Of a stretch of DNA of 64,000 bases, positions 17,671-26,386 are shown piece after piece. Each line of letters starts with the position of its first letter. Positions within the stretch are counted from its first letter, which is position 1. The notes below the pieces were generated by a model. It was not told where the DNA came from and made no database searches. It saw only the letters and a list, made by a program, of their open reading frames with translations. The translations under genes and the position numbers were made by a program. Origin of the DNA: Oscillospiraceae bacterium (GTDB lineage: Bacteria > Bacillota > Clostridia > Oscillospirales > Ruminococcaceae); the NCBI GenBank assembly GCA_900768995.1, contig CAAGEZ010000013.1, positions 38,409 through 102,408 of the forward strand. The letters are read 5' to 3'.

Positions 17671-20600
17671 TCAGTGGATAAGTTTGTTGCCGCATTCAGC
17701 GCAGAACTTTGCAGTCTCGCTGGTGATCTTAGCTCCGCACTGGTCGCAGAACTTGATCTTTGGCTTAGGTGCTTCAACAGGCTTTGCAGGTGCGGGTGCA
17801 GCAGGCTTTGCCGCTTCAACAGGCTTCGCAGGCGCAGGAGCTGCGGGCTTAACTGCTTCAACAGGCTTTGCGGGTGCAGGAGCGACAGGCTTAACCGCTT
17901 CAACAGGCTTTGCAGGCGCAGGAGCAACGGTTTTAGCCGCCTCAACAGGCTTTGCAGGCGCAGGAGCAACGGTTTTAGCTGCTTCAACAGGCTTCGCAGG
18001 CGCAGGAGCTGCGGGCTTAGCTGCTTCAACAGGCTTAGCGGGTGCGGGAGCTGCGGGCTTTGCCGCATCAGCAGGCTTGCCTGCCTCCAGAGGCTTGATA
18101 GTCTTTACCTCGGGAATGGGCGAAACAACTACCTCGATAGGCTTGATAGGCTTGATAGGCTCTATCTTCTTTGGCTCGGGAACAGGTTCCTTCTTCTCAG
18201 CCGCAGGTTCAGGCTTGGGAGCAGCGGCAGCCTTTTCGGCTTCCTCCGCTCTCTTTCTTGCCTCGTCAATGTCCCTTCTCTCCTGCTCAAGCTCCATAAG
18301 TCTTGCTTCTTCGGCAGCCTTTATCTCCTCAGCTTCCTTAAGCTTTGCATCGGTCTTGGTTTTCTGAACGGCAGTGAGCACGCCATTGAGCACCTTTGCG
18401 GTTGCCTCAAAAAGCTTCTTCTCGATGTTTGCGGGGAGGTCTGTAGCCTTTCCGTTTCTCTCGATTACTTTAAGAGAGCTTGTAAACAGGTTGCTCTTGC
18501 CCTCAAACCTTTCGATCTGGTCAACAGGGATATGGAGCAGACCGCTTGTCTTGCCCATACCGTAGAGATACTCGGTGGTGAGCAGGTAGGAATCCTCGGG
18601 GTGACCGGGAGTGAACTCGTGAGCCACGATGGGCATTTCAAACTGCTCTGTGCGGGCATATGTATTCTGTATCTTGATGTAAATGCTGTCAAAGGACTTG
18701 GATATTCCGGGAATGTAGAACTGGGACTCCTTAATGCTGTTCTCGTCCATAAGATTCTTAAGGAGAGATACATAGCCGTCTCTTTCAACAGTCTTAAGAT
18801 TAGTGATGTGAAGCTCTACCTGATTGATAAAACGCTTCTTTGTATCCGCATCAATATCCATAGCATTGATGTCCTTGATAAGCTCGAAGCAGCGGTGCTC
18901 GCCTGCATTTCCGAGATTTCCGCACTTCTTTTCAAGGAGCTTTGCATCGGCCTCACGAATCTTGGAGTTTATCCTGCCGATATATCTCTGGAGCATATCG
19001 TCCGAAGCGTGGTTCTCGTTCTTGTTCACCTTTTCAAGGAGAACGATAAGATCGGCACGGCTCATAGAATTGATATTCTCGGTAAGCTTTGTGTAATACT
19101 GAACCTGGAGATTTGTAATGGCATCGTCTATCTTCTTGATGTAGGGGAATGTCACCTCGGGGATATAATCACCCTCGGATATCTTCTCCTTAATTTCACC
19201 CAACTGCTTGATATCCAGCTTGGAAATATCGCCGCAGAGCTTTGAAAGCTCTTCTTTCTGGAGAAATTCCCTGCGCTCTCTGAGCTTTGCAGCAGATGCC
19301 TCGTAAAGCTTTGCGTCAAGAGCGGGCTTGCGCTTATCAAGTTCATCTTCAAACTTGTCAAGCTCTTCCGCACTGAGCTTCTCGATAGATGCCATCTGCT
19401 TGTCAAATTCAGCCTTGTCAAGCTGCTTCAGGCGGCTCTCGATCTGCTCTGCATATGCCTTGCCTGCGTCCTTGTACTCGGGAGTTTCGTTTATGGCGAT
19501 ACGCATCTCCAAAAGCTTATCCTTAGGCGCACTCTGGAGGTTCTTGCAAAGGTCTGCAAGCTCCTGCTTGATAAGGGTCTCGGTGCGCTCGTCTATCTGC
19601 TTGATGTACTTTGCGGAAAGCTCCTTGTCGAAATCGCCGCCGGAAAGTGCCTCTTTCAGCTTGGAAAGCTCCTTTCTTGGAGCAGAGCCGATATTCTTGC
19701 AAAGGCTCTCCATTTCCGACTTCATCAGAGTTATCTCTCTGTTTCTTATCTTTTCGAGATAGGAAGCGGTATTTTCCTTCTTGAATCCAAGTGCGGCAAT
19801 GTCAGCGGAAAGCTTTTCAAGCTCAGGCTTTTTGAGCTTTTCGATGTCCTTGCACATACCGTCGAGCTTATCGGTCTCTATCTTGTTGAAACGCTTGTCG
19901 ATCTCGTCAAAATACTTCTTGACATATGCAGGGTCAAACTTCTCGTCCTTAAGCTTTTCGGTGAGGGACGCAAGCTCAGGCTTCTGCATATTGCCGATGT
20001 TCTTGCAGAGGTCGTCGGCTTCCTTGTTGTAAAGGGCCTTTCTGCGAGCCTTGATTGTGTCGAAATAGCCCGATGTAAGGTCCTCGGGATACTTCTCATT
20101 CTTAAGGGACTTTTCAAGAGCGTCAAGCTTTGCAAAGTCCATAGATGGGATATCCCTGCACATATCGGAAAGCTCTGCCTTGAGGAGTGCCTTTCCTCTT
20201 TCCTCGGTCATAGGAAGATACTTCTTTGCAATCTCCTCAGGGCACTTCTCGTCCTTAAGCTCCTTGATGATATTGTCAAGGTCAGCCCTGTTCATATTGG
20301 GTATAGTATCGCACTTCTTGATAAACTCGGCATTTTTAAGCTCAGTCTCACGCTCATCAAGCTGTGCCTTGTATTTGTTTGTAAGCTCAACAGGATATTT
20401 TGCGGAAGCGATAACGCCTCTCAGGCTGTCAAGCTTTGCCTTGTCGGCTGTCTTGATGCCTGCAAATATGCCGTCAATTTCCTTGATAAGAAGCTCCTGC
20501 TTTCTTGCGGCAATATCCTTCTTATAGGGTGCCTTAAGGCCCTCTCTGCACTTGACAGCATCAAGCTTTGAGAGCATTTCGTCAAGAGCCTTTTTATCCG

Positions 20601-22437
20601 CAGCGGAGATATTTTTGCAGACAGCCGCAAGCTCTTCCTTTGCAAAGCCGTCTCTTGCAAGAGCGATCTTCGCAGTGAAATGGCGGGTGAACATCTTGTC
20701 ATACTTGCCCGATGCAAGTACCTTTTCAAGCTCATCAGCCTTTGCCTTGTCGGGGATAGCCTTGAACATTTCGGAAAGCTCCCCAAGCTGTGCGGTAAGA
20801 ACAGCGTCCTTGACCTGAGCAATATAGGGAGCCGCAACGACCTCGTCAAATTCGCCCAGCTTGCCCATAAGAGCTTCAAGCTCGCCCTGCTTTTTCAGAG
20901 TAAGACCTGTGCACAGGAGCTTCATCTGATTTTCCTCGCAGTTATTCATCGCAAGCTTTATTTTAAGCAGATACTTGCCCGCAGTTTTCTTGTCGAGCTT
21001 CATATCATATATGTATTTTCTCAGCTGTTTCAGCTCATCGGCGTTCAGAGCGGAAAGATCGGAGCATTTTTCAGCAAGCTCCGCTTCGTTCTTCACAGCC
21101 TTTTCCATATCGGAAACGGTGTCGAAAACAGTGCCGTTGTATGTGCGTGCAGCCTTTTCGTATTCGGTGCAGTATTTGTCAAGCTCGTCGAAAACGGGAG
21201 CATTTTTCAGCTTGTACTTGGCAGCCGCAGTCTTTATATCCTCAGAGATGAGTGCAGCCTTTGCGCCGCCGCAGCTGAGCTTTCCCTCAGCGTCACGGCA
21301 ATCAGCGGGAATGTAGGAGCTTTCCAGATATTCGCCCAGCTCCGCAGGGGTGAGGGCAGCACTGCCCCAGAACTCCGCAATATTCTCCACAGCCTCGGCA
21401 TCAGCAGGAGACGCAGCCCTTGCCATATTGAACACAGCAGGATATGCGGGGCGGACTTTAAGGAGAGATGCGATGTCCTTTTTCAGCTCATCGGCAGATG
21501 CGGGAGAAAGCTCCGCAATTTTCAGAGCCTCCGCAAAAGTAGCCTTGTCGGGAGCCTTATACTTAAAACCGTAGCCGTTTTTCTCGGAAACAAGCTTCTT
21601 GAATTTTTCCTTTAAAGCAGCGGTATCATCTGAGATAAACTCCTTTGTATCAACAGTCACGCCGCACTTTTTGCCAAGCTTTGCAAAAAGATCGGCAGTG
21701 TAGGACTTAAGGTCAAAATCAATTCCCGCAGCCTTGAAAGCAGCCTCGTGGGGCTTCATCTCTTCAATGAGCCTGTCGCAGAGGTCTACTCCTCTGTCAA
21801 GCTCCTTGCAGCGGGTCTCGTTCTTGTCGCAGGCAACCTTTGTGCCGAATATCTCAAACTCGTTCTCGCCTATGACCTCGGGAGAGATGAACTCGGAGGT
21901 AAGCTCGTCAAGATAGCCCTCGGTCTTTTCTTCAACGTCCTTGTCGGAAAGAACAGCAGGCTCTTCGGGTGTACCTTTTTTATATAAGAAATGGTTGGTA
22001 AGCTTCTTGAACGGCTGTATAACGTTTGTGAGAGGGGTCACGGGAGCGTATGGCTTGCCTTCCTTTTTCATATGCTCTTCGCTGATGATAAGGGTGTCGT
22101 GCTTGCCGTCGATCATCCAGTCAGCGGCTTCAAATGCACCGTTGTAAAGGAGAGTTGTGATATATACCACGCCGTTTTCCGCAGCTATTTTTCTTGCCTC
22201 AGCAATCTTAAAAGGCTCAAACTCCTCGCCGTCAGCGGACATAAGGAGCATATCGGACATTCTGCAAATGTCAACTCCGTTGTTCTTTGCCTCTTCCTGA
22301 GTGCAGGGAATATAAATTACTCCGTCAAGGAAAGGGTGACAGAAAAGCCGTCCGTTTGTAAAGAACCTGTCGGTAAATTCGGCTCTGAACTCTGTGCAGG
22401 CAGCTTTGAAGCGGCTGTAATCCCTAAATTTTTCCAC
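17671..22437 (-). CDS. Giant helical-repeat protein with Pro/Ala linker and C-terminal zinc ribbon
   Basis: 1588 residues; family not recognised. Residues 1-150 form a folded-looking domain (DGVIYIPCTQEEAKNNG, VVYITTLLYNGAFEAADW) that recalls SseB-like N-termini. From about 400 to 1200 the chain is Lys/Glu/Leu-rich with at least ten degenerate repeats of 60 or so residues, each with a motif such as LCKNIGS...L..LK..L....(F/Y)...Y...I..R...L. A second compact domain follows around 1230-1400 (FEMPIVAHEFTPGHPEDS), then a charged coiled coil, seven copies of a 14-residue PAKPVEAAKPAAPA-type unit, and a terminal ribbon CDQCGAKI...CAECGNKLI. GTG start at 22437 with GGGAGGA 8 bases upstream. No signal peptide. 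A cytoplasmic scaffold role is only a guess. Confidence 0.85.
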   Translation of the reverse strand: MEKFRDYSRFKAACTEFRAEFTDRFFTNGRLFCHPFLDGVIYIPCTQEEAKNNGVDICRMSDMLLMSADGEEFEPFKIAEARKIAAENGVVYITTLLYNGAFEAADWMIDGKHDTLIISEEHMKKEGKPYAPVTPLTNVIQPFKKLTNHFLYKKGTPEEPAVLSDKDVEEKTEGYLDELTSEFISPEVIGENEFEIFGTKVACDKNETRCKELDRGVDLCDRLIEEMKPHEAAFKAAGIDFDLKSYTADLFAKLGKKCGVTVDTKEFISDDTAALKEKFKKLVSEKNGYGFKYKAPDKATFAEALKIAELSPASADELKKDIASLLKVRPAYPAVFNMARAASPADAEAVENIAEFWGSAALTPAELGEYLESSYIPADCRDAEGKLSCGGAKAALISEDIKTAAAKYKLKNAPVFDELDKYCTEYEKAARTYNGTVFDTVSDMEKAVKNEAELAEKCSDLSALNADELKQLRKYIYDMKLDKKTAGKYLLKIKLAMNNCEENQMKLLCTGLTLKKQGELEALMGKLGEFDEVVAAPYIAQVKDAVLTAQLGELSEMFKAIPDKAKADELEKVLASGKYDKMFTRHFTAKIALARDGFAKEELAAVCKNISAADKKALDEMLSKLDAVKCREGLKAPYKKDIAARKQELLIKEIDGIFAGIKTADKAKLDSLRGVIASAKYPVELTNKYKAQLDERETELKNAEFIKKCDTIPNMNRADLDNIIKELKDEKCPEEIAKKYLPMTEERGKALLKAELSDMCRDIPSMDFAKLDALEKSLKNEKYPEDLTSGYFDTIKARRKALYNKEADDLCKNIGNMQKPELASLTEKLKDEKFDPAYVKKYFDEIDKRFNKIETDKLDGMCKDIEKLKKPELEKLSADIAALGFKKENTASYLEKIRNREITLMKSEMESLCKNIGSAPRKELSKLKEALSGGDFDKELSAKYIKQIDERTETLIKQELADLCKNLQSAPKDKLLEMRIAINETPEYKDAGKAYAEQIESRLKQLDKAEFDKQMASIEKLSAEELDKFEDELDKRKPALDAKLYEASAAKLRERREFLQKEELSKLCGDISKLDIKQLGEIKEKISEGDYIPEVTFPYIKKIDDAITNLQVQYYTKLTENINSMSRADLIVLLEKVNKNENHASDDMLQRYIGRINSKIREADAKLLEKKCGNLGNAGEHRCFELIKDINAMDIDADTKKRFINQVELHITNLKTVERDGYVSLLKNLMDENSIKESQFYIPGISKSFDSIYIKIQNTYARTEQFEMPIVAHEFTPGHPEDSYLLTTEYLYGMGKTSGLLHIPVDQIERFEGKSNLFTSSLKVIERNGKATDLPANIEKKLFEATAKVLNGVLTAVQKTKTDAKLKEAEEIKAAEEARLMELEQERRDIDEARKRAEEAEKAAAAPKPEPAAEKKEPVPEPKKIEPIKPIKPIEVVVSPIPEVKTIKPLEAGKPADAAKPAAPAPAKPVEAAKPAAPAPAKPVEAAKTVAPAPAKPVEAAKTVAPAPAKPVEAVKPVAPAPAKPVEAVKPAAPAPAKPVEAAKPAAPAPAKPVEAPKPKIKFCDQCGAKITSETAKFCAECGNKLIH
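17771..18064 (-). repeat. Seven 42-base tandem repeats encoding a Pro/Ala/Lys linker
   Basis: On the + strand the string GCTTCAACAGGC recurs every 42 bases from 17771 to 18023. Each unit encodes a 14-residue PAKPVEA(A/V)K(P/T)(A/V)APA block. Unit divergence is small, so copy number may vary between strains. Confidence 0.93.
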
Positions 22438-22545
22438 AGTTGATTCCTCCCGTTTGCAGACCGCACCCGCTATTTTAAATGCGCAGCAGTCTTTTATTTG
22501 TGATATCGCCCCAAAACGAGGCTCTTATTTCATCATATTATTAAC

Positions 22546-22574
22546 ATTATAACAAAAAAAAGGAAGTATGTCAA
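22546..22574 (-). promoter_or_regulatory. Promoter of the giant repeat protein gene
   Basis: Minus strand TTGACA (22574-22569), 17 bases, TATAAT (22551-22546). About 100 bases upstream of the GTG start. Confidence 0.85.
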
Positions 22575-22641
22575 CGCAATGTTAGAGTGTTTTATACAAA
22601 AAGATTTTCAAACGATTTTGGTACATTTGCATAAGCATAAC

Positions 22642-22677
22642 ATAAAAGCCTTCCTCGAAATGAGAAAGGCTTTTATC
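22642..22677 (-). terminator. Terminator after the tRNA cluster
   Basis: AAAAGCCTTCCTC pairs with GAGAAAGGCTTTT around a GAAAT loop; on the minus strand a T run follows. Directly 3' of tRNA-His. Confidence 0.9.
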
Positions 22678-22681
22678 AATG

Positions 22682-22759
22682 TGGGGTGGGAGATGGGATT
22701 CGAACCCACGATCTTCGGGACCACAATCCGACGCTTTAACCAACTAAGCTACACCCACC
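22682..22759 (-). tRNA. tRNA-His (GTG)
   Basis: Cloverleaf with anticodon loop TTGTGGT and T-loop TTCGAAT. It has the extra 5' G(-1) opposite C73 that marks tRNA-His, and an encoded CCA. The 6th acceptor pair is a mismatch in my folding. Confidence 0.95.
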
Positions 22760-22834
22760 ATATAAGTAACACCCCATCAAGATGTTACATTATAAATACG
22801 CTCCCTTATGCAGAAGCCGGGGAGCTTTGCCGAC

Positions 22835-22897
22835 CGCTGTTCTGAGGAACAGCGCATCAGCCGATAAATGAAGCTGTACAGCGGAAACTGTACGGCT
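22835..22897 (-). repeat. Two hairpins in the spacer between tRNA-His and tRNA-Arg
   Basis: CGCTGTTC/GAACAGCG (22835-22854) and AGCTGTACAG/CTGTACGGCT (22872-22897) are stable stem-loops in the transcribed 149-base spacer. No T run follows, so they look like processing or remnant structures rather than terminators. Confidence 0.6.
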
Positions 22898-22908
22898 TCG
22901 GAAGCAAT

Positions 22909-22985
22909 TGGCGCGTCTTACTGGATTCGAACCAGTGGCTTACTGCTTAGAAGGCAGTTACTCTATCCAGCTGAGTTAAAGACGC
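22909..22985 (-). tRNA. tRNA-Arg (TCT)
   Basis: Acceptor GCGTCTT/AAGACGC, anticodon stem ACTGC/GCAGT with loop CTTCTAA, T-loop TTCGAAT, encoded CCA. 77 bases. Confidence 0.96.
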
Positions 22986-23014
22986 ATATATTGAACCCCG
23001 AAATTCGGGGAGTG

Positions 23015-23088
23015 TGGAGCGGGTGATGGGAATCGAACCCACGCGACCAGCTTGGAAGGCTGGAGTTCTACCATTGAACTACACCCGC
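23015..23088 (-). tRNA. tRNA-Gly (TCC)
   Basis: Acceptor GCGGGTG/CACCCGC, anticodon stem CCAGC/GCTGG with loop CTTCCAA, T-loop TTCGATT, encoded CCA. First gene of the three-tRNA transcript. Confidence 0.96.
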
Positions 23089-23145
23089 ATTTAAGGGGGT
23101 CACAAAAGGTCGGTTTCAAGCGTTTAACCTTAAGTGACGTGTTAT

Positions 23146-23174
23146 ATTATATCATACAAATTCGGTAATGTCAA
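23146..23174 (-). promoter_or_regulatory. Promoter of the tRNA-Gly/Arg/His cluster
   Basis: Minus strand TTGACA (23174-23169), 17 bases, TATAAT (23151-23146), both perfect, 58 bases upstream of tRNA-Gly. Confidence 0.88.
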
Positions 23175-23279
23175 GCACTTTTTGAGAAAAAATGCTTTGC
23201 TTTTTTACCGTCTTTTTGTGCAATATGAGCAACTTTATCCATAAAGCGCTTTAACTTGGCATACAGCTGAAAATATTCA

Positions 23280-23308
23280 TTGACAAAACATTAAAAAAAA
23301 GCTATAAT
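23280..23308 (+). promoter_or_regulatory. Promoter of aconitase
   Basis: TTGACA 23280-23285, 17 bases, TATAAT 23303-23308. About 100 bases before the aconitase ATG. Confidence 0.88.
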
Positions 23309-23414
23309 AAAAAAGTATAAATAATTTTAAGTGCCGATTTTATACTGATTTCATATCGTCTGTTTCATAAATCAGTATTTATAGTATTATGCACTGAAAG
23401 GATTGATCATTTAA

Positions 23415-25352
23415 ATGGGACTCACACTTACCGAAAAGATACTCAAAGCGCACGTTGTTGACGGCGAATTTGTCAAGGGCAGCGAGATCGGTATCAGGAT
23501 CGACCAGACATTAACACAGGACGCTACAGGAACTATGGCATATCTCGAGTTCGAGGCTATGGGCGTGCCCAGAGTAAAGACCGAGAGATCCGTGGCTTAC
23601 ATAGACCACAACACCCTCCAGTCAGGCTTTGAAAATGCAGATGACCACCGCTTCATCGGCTCTGTTGCCAAGAAGCACGGCATTTATTTCTCCCGTCCCG
23701 GCAACGGTATCTGCCACCAGGTACACCTCGAGCGCTTCGGTGCTCCCGGCAAGACCCTTATCGGCTCCGACAGCCACACCCCCACAGGCGGCGGCATCGG
23801 TATGATCGCCATCGGTGCAGGCGGACTTGACGTTGCTGTTGCAATGGGCGGCGGCGCATACTATATTACATATCCTAAGATCGTAAAGGTCGAGCTTACA
23901 GGCAAGCTTTCCCCCTGGGTATCCGCAAAGGACGTTATCCTTGAAGTTCTGAGACGTCTTTCCGTTAAGGGCGGCGTTGGCAAGGTAATCGAATACTGCG
24001 GCGAGGGTGTAAAGACCCTTTCCGTTCCCGAGAGAGCTACAATTACAAATATGGGCGCAGAGCTTGGCGCTACCACATCTATATTCCCCTCCGACGAGAC
24101 CACAAGAGAATTCCTTAAGGCTCAGAAGCGTGAGGACGTTTATGTTCCCCTTTCCGCAGACCCCGACGCTGTTTACGATGAAGTCGTCGAGATAAACCTC
24201 TCCGAGCTTGTTCCCCTGGCAGCTTGTCCCCATTCCCCCGACAACGTTAAGACCGTTGAGGAGATCGGCAGGCTCAAAATTGATCAGGTATGTATTGGCT
24301 CCTGCACAAACAGCTCACTTATGGATATGATGAAGGTGGCGCATATCTTAAAGGGCAAGACAGTTCACCCCGATGTTTCCCTTTCCATCGCTCCCGGCTC
24401 AAAGCAGGTGCTTAATATGCTGGCTCAGAACGGCGCTCTTGCCGTTATGATAGACGCAGGCGCAAGAATACTTGAATCTGCCTGCGGCCCCTGCATCGGT
24501 ATGGGTCAGTCACCCAACTCCAAGGGTATTTCCCTGAGAACCTTCAACCGTAACTTCGAGGGACGCAGCGGCACAAAGGACGGTCAGATATATCTCGTAT
24601 CTCCCGAAATGGCTGCGGTTTCCGCTCTCACAGGCTACCTCACCGACCCCAGAACTCTTGAAGGCACATTCGAATTCACAATGCCCAAGGAATTTGTTAT
24701 CAACGATAATATGATAGTTCCTCCCGCATCTGAGGCTGAGATGGACTCCGTTCAGATACTCCGTGGTCCCAACATCAAGCCTTTCCCTGAGACTGCACCT
24801 CTCGCCGAATCCATCGACTGCGGCTGCTCCCTTAAGGTCGGTGACAACATCACCACCGACCACATTATGCCCGCAGGCGCAAAGATACTCCCTCTCCGCT
24901 CCAACATTCCCTCTATCTCCAACTACTGCTTCACAGTATGCGATGAGAAGTTCCCCGAGAGAGCAAAGTCTATGGGCAAGAGCATCATCGTGGGCGGCTC
25001 CAACTACGGTCAGGGCTCGTCCCGTGAGCACGCAGCCCTTGCTCCCCTCTATCTCGGCGTAAAGGCTGTTCTCGTTAAGAGCTTTGCACGTATCCACAGA
25101 GCAAACCTCATCAATGCAGGCATTCTTCCCCTTACATTCGTAAATGAAGCCGATTATGAGAACATTTCTCAGGGCGATGAGCTTGTTATCGCCGATGTAA
25201 GAAAGGCAGTTTCCGAGGGCCGCTCCAAGCTTACCGTTGTGAACAAGACAAACGGAAAGGAAATTCCCGTTCTCTGCGAGCTTACAGGCAGGACCAAGGA
25301 CATCGTTCTTGCAGGCGGACTTCTCGATTACACAAGAGAGTCCTTAAAGTAA
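23415..25352 (+). CDS. acn: Aconitate hydratase
   Basis: Isomerises citrate to isocitrate through a 4Fe-4S cluster. Cluster cysteines are visible in CIGSCTNSS (Cys297) and CGPC (Cys357, Cys360). The C-terminal swivelling domain has GSNYGQGSSREHAALAPLYL, which holds substrate-binding Ser and Arg. 645 residues, shorter than the AcnA form of about 890 and like the compact clostridial enzyme. GAAAGGA lies about 11 bases before ATG. Isocitrate dehydrogenase lies 1 kb downstream on the same strand, so the two TCA enzymes are probably co-regulated. Confidence 0.96.
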   Translation: MGLTLTEKILKAHVVDGEFVKGSEIGIRIDQTLTQDATGTMAYLEFEAMGVPRVKTERSVAYIDHNTLQSGFENADDHRFIGSVAKKHGIYFSRPGNGICHQVHLERFGAPGKTLIGSDSHTPTGGGIGMIAIGAGGLDVAVAMGGGAYYITYPKIVKVELTGKLSPWVSAKDVILEVLRRLSVKGGVGKVIEYCGEGVKTLSVPERATITNMGAELGATTSIFPSDETTREFLKAQKREDVYVPLSADPDAVYDEVVEINLSELVPLAACPHSPDNVKTVEEIGRLKIDQVCIGSCTNSSLMDMMKVAHILKGKTVHPDVSLSIAPGSKQVLNMLAQNGALAVMIDAGARILESACGPCIGMGQSPNSKGISLRTFNRNFEGRSGTKDGQIYLVSPEMAAVSALTGYLTDPRTLEGTFEFTMPKEFVINDNMIVPPASEAEMDSVQILRGPNIKPFPETAPLAESIDCGCSLKVGDNITTDHIMPAGAKILPLRSNIPSISNYCFTVCDEKFPERAKSMGKSIIVGGSNYGQGSSREHAALAPLYLGVKAVLVKSFARIHRANLINAGILPLTFVNEADYENISQGDELVIADVRKAVSEGRSKLTVVNKTNGKEIPVLCELTGRTKDIVLAGGLLDYTRESLK

Positions 25353-25387
25353 TAATTCCCCGACACAATTTTTAACACCAAAGGAGA

Positions 25388-25615
25388 ATGGCCGTGGATA
25401 ATATCTTCCGTTTCCTCAGATACCGCAGACACCGCACATACTCTTGGGAGGATCTGATACTTATTGCAATAGCAACAGCGGTTTATATCGGAATATACTA
25501 TTTCCTCAAAAGCAGGTGTCCCGATATGAATGACGGCAAACGAAAGGGCATCTCGGCATTTTCCGCCTTTTTGGTTTTTATTGTGTACCTTTTTCTGATA
25601 AAACCCGCATTATGA
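25388..25615 (+). CDS. Small two-pass membrane protein, paralogue A
   Basis: 75 residues. A charged N-terminus (FRFLRYRRHRTYSWEDL) precedes two hydrophobic segments at about residues 23-42 and 56-73, linked by a polar loop SRCPDMNDGKRK. AAGGAG lies 6 bases before ATG. It resembles the next gene product in the Y(F/I)L-x4-PDMN-x-loop-hydrophobic pattern, suggesting an old tandem duplication. No known family or function recognised. Confidence 0.6.
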   Translation: MAVDNIFRFLRYRRHRTYSWEDLILIAIATAVYIGIYYFLKSRCPDMNDGKRKGISAFSAFLVFIVYLFLIKPAL

Positions 25616-25637
25616 CGGCGGCACAAGGAGGATCGCT

Positions 25638-25856
25638 ATGAATCCCGAAATATTTCTTCGCAGCTATACAGGAGGACTTCCCAAGACCGCAGGCGGACGG
25701 ATATCCTTTTTAGCAGGTCTTCTTATCTGTCTGCTTGTCAATTACATTCTCGAAAAAAAGCTCCCCGATATGAACAAAAAACTCCGCAGCATTCTCTCCC
25801 TGATGCCGCTGTTCATTATCCTCACGGTTTACTATATGATAAATTCGGAAATATAA
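25638..25856 (+). CDS. Small two-pass membrane protein, paralogue B
   Basis: 72 residues with hydrophobic segments at about 22-40 and 53-70 separated by EKKLPDMNKKLRS. This loop and the spacing of the helices match the preceding protein. AAGGAGG lies 8 bases before ATG. Its stop codon overlaps the start of the DUF3795 gene by one base, so the three small genes form a coupled unit between aconitase and isocitrate dehydrogenase. Function unknown. Confidence 0.6.
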   Translation: MNPEIFLRSYTGGLPKTAGGRISFLAGLLICLLVNYILEKKLPDMNKKLRSILSLMPLFIILTVYYMINSEI

Positions 25857-26326
25857 TGGAACAGGAAAAGATAAGCCTTGCAAAGTGCGGTATGAACTGC
25901 ACCGGATGTCGGTTTGCGGAAGAAAATGACTGCCCCGGCTGCCCCTACTGCCGCCCTGTCTCTGAGCATGAAAAGCTTTTCGAGGACGAGGAGTGCGAGG
26001 TGGGAAAATGCGCCGAGGCAAAGGGATATGACAGCTGCGGACAATGCCCCGATTTCCCTTGTGAGATACTTAAAGAAGTAAGCTTCGACGTTGAAACGGG
26101 GGACGGCGGAAACAGGCTTATGCGCTTGAAAGAGCTTCGTGACGGGGAATACCGCCGCAAAAGACTGCGCATATCCGCTCCCGTCACGGGTGGCTGTCTC
26201 GGACTTCTTGCTGGTATGATCATCGGCTGCATCACGGGCGAGATATTCACTATGCCCTTCGGGGGAATTGCCGCAGGCGTGGGGCTTGGCTTCATTGCGG
26301 CTGTATCCAAAGGGGACAAGCGATGA
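25856..26326 (+). CDS. DUF3795 cysteine-rich protein with membrane tail
   Basis: 156 residues. The first 85 contain eleven cysteines, in CGMNCTGCRFA, DCPGCPYC and CGQCPDFPCEIL, which match DUF3795, a presumed metal-binding domain. The C-terminal part (about 103-150) is hydrophobic and glycine-rich and probably crosses the membrane twice. The start overlaps the previous stop (TAATG). Role unknown; iron-sulfur or zinc binding is an inference from cysteine spacing. Confidence 0.75.
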   Translation: MEQEKISLAKCGMNCTGCRFAEENDCPGCPYCRPVSEHEKLFEDEECEVGKCAEAKGYDSCGQCPDFPCEILKEVSFDVETGDGGNRLMRLKELRDGEYRRKRLRISAPVTGGCLGLLAGMIIGCITGEIFTMPFGGIAAGVGLGFIAAVSKGDKR

Positions 26327-26386
26327 CATTTTTCAGGACATTACATATATGCACGGAATAAAAAAATTCTTGGAGGTATAATAAAA

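Larger units (their letters stand above)
23089..23414. other. Divergent promoter region, tRNA cluster versus aconitase
   Basis: 326 bases without a gene. It holds the minus-strand tRNA promoter and the plus-strand aconitase promoter, plus a CAAGCACTTTTTGAG...AAAAATGCTTTG inverted repeat near 23171-23203. No other feature is apparent. Confidence 0.6.

Noticed and set aside
17674..19245. Long open frame on the plus strand opposite the repeat protein
   Set aside because: Low-complexity Leu/Cys/Arg product caused by the repeat composition; no ribosome binding site.
22579..22845. 88-codon frame across tRNA-His
   Set aside because: It runs through the tRNA and its terminator.
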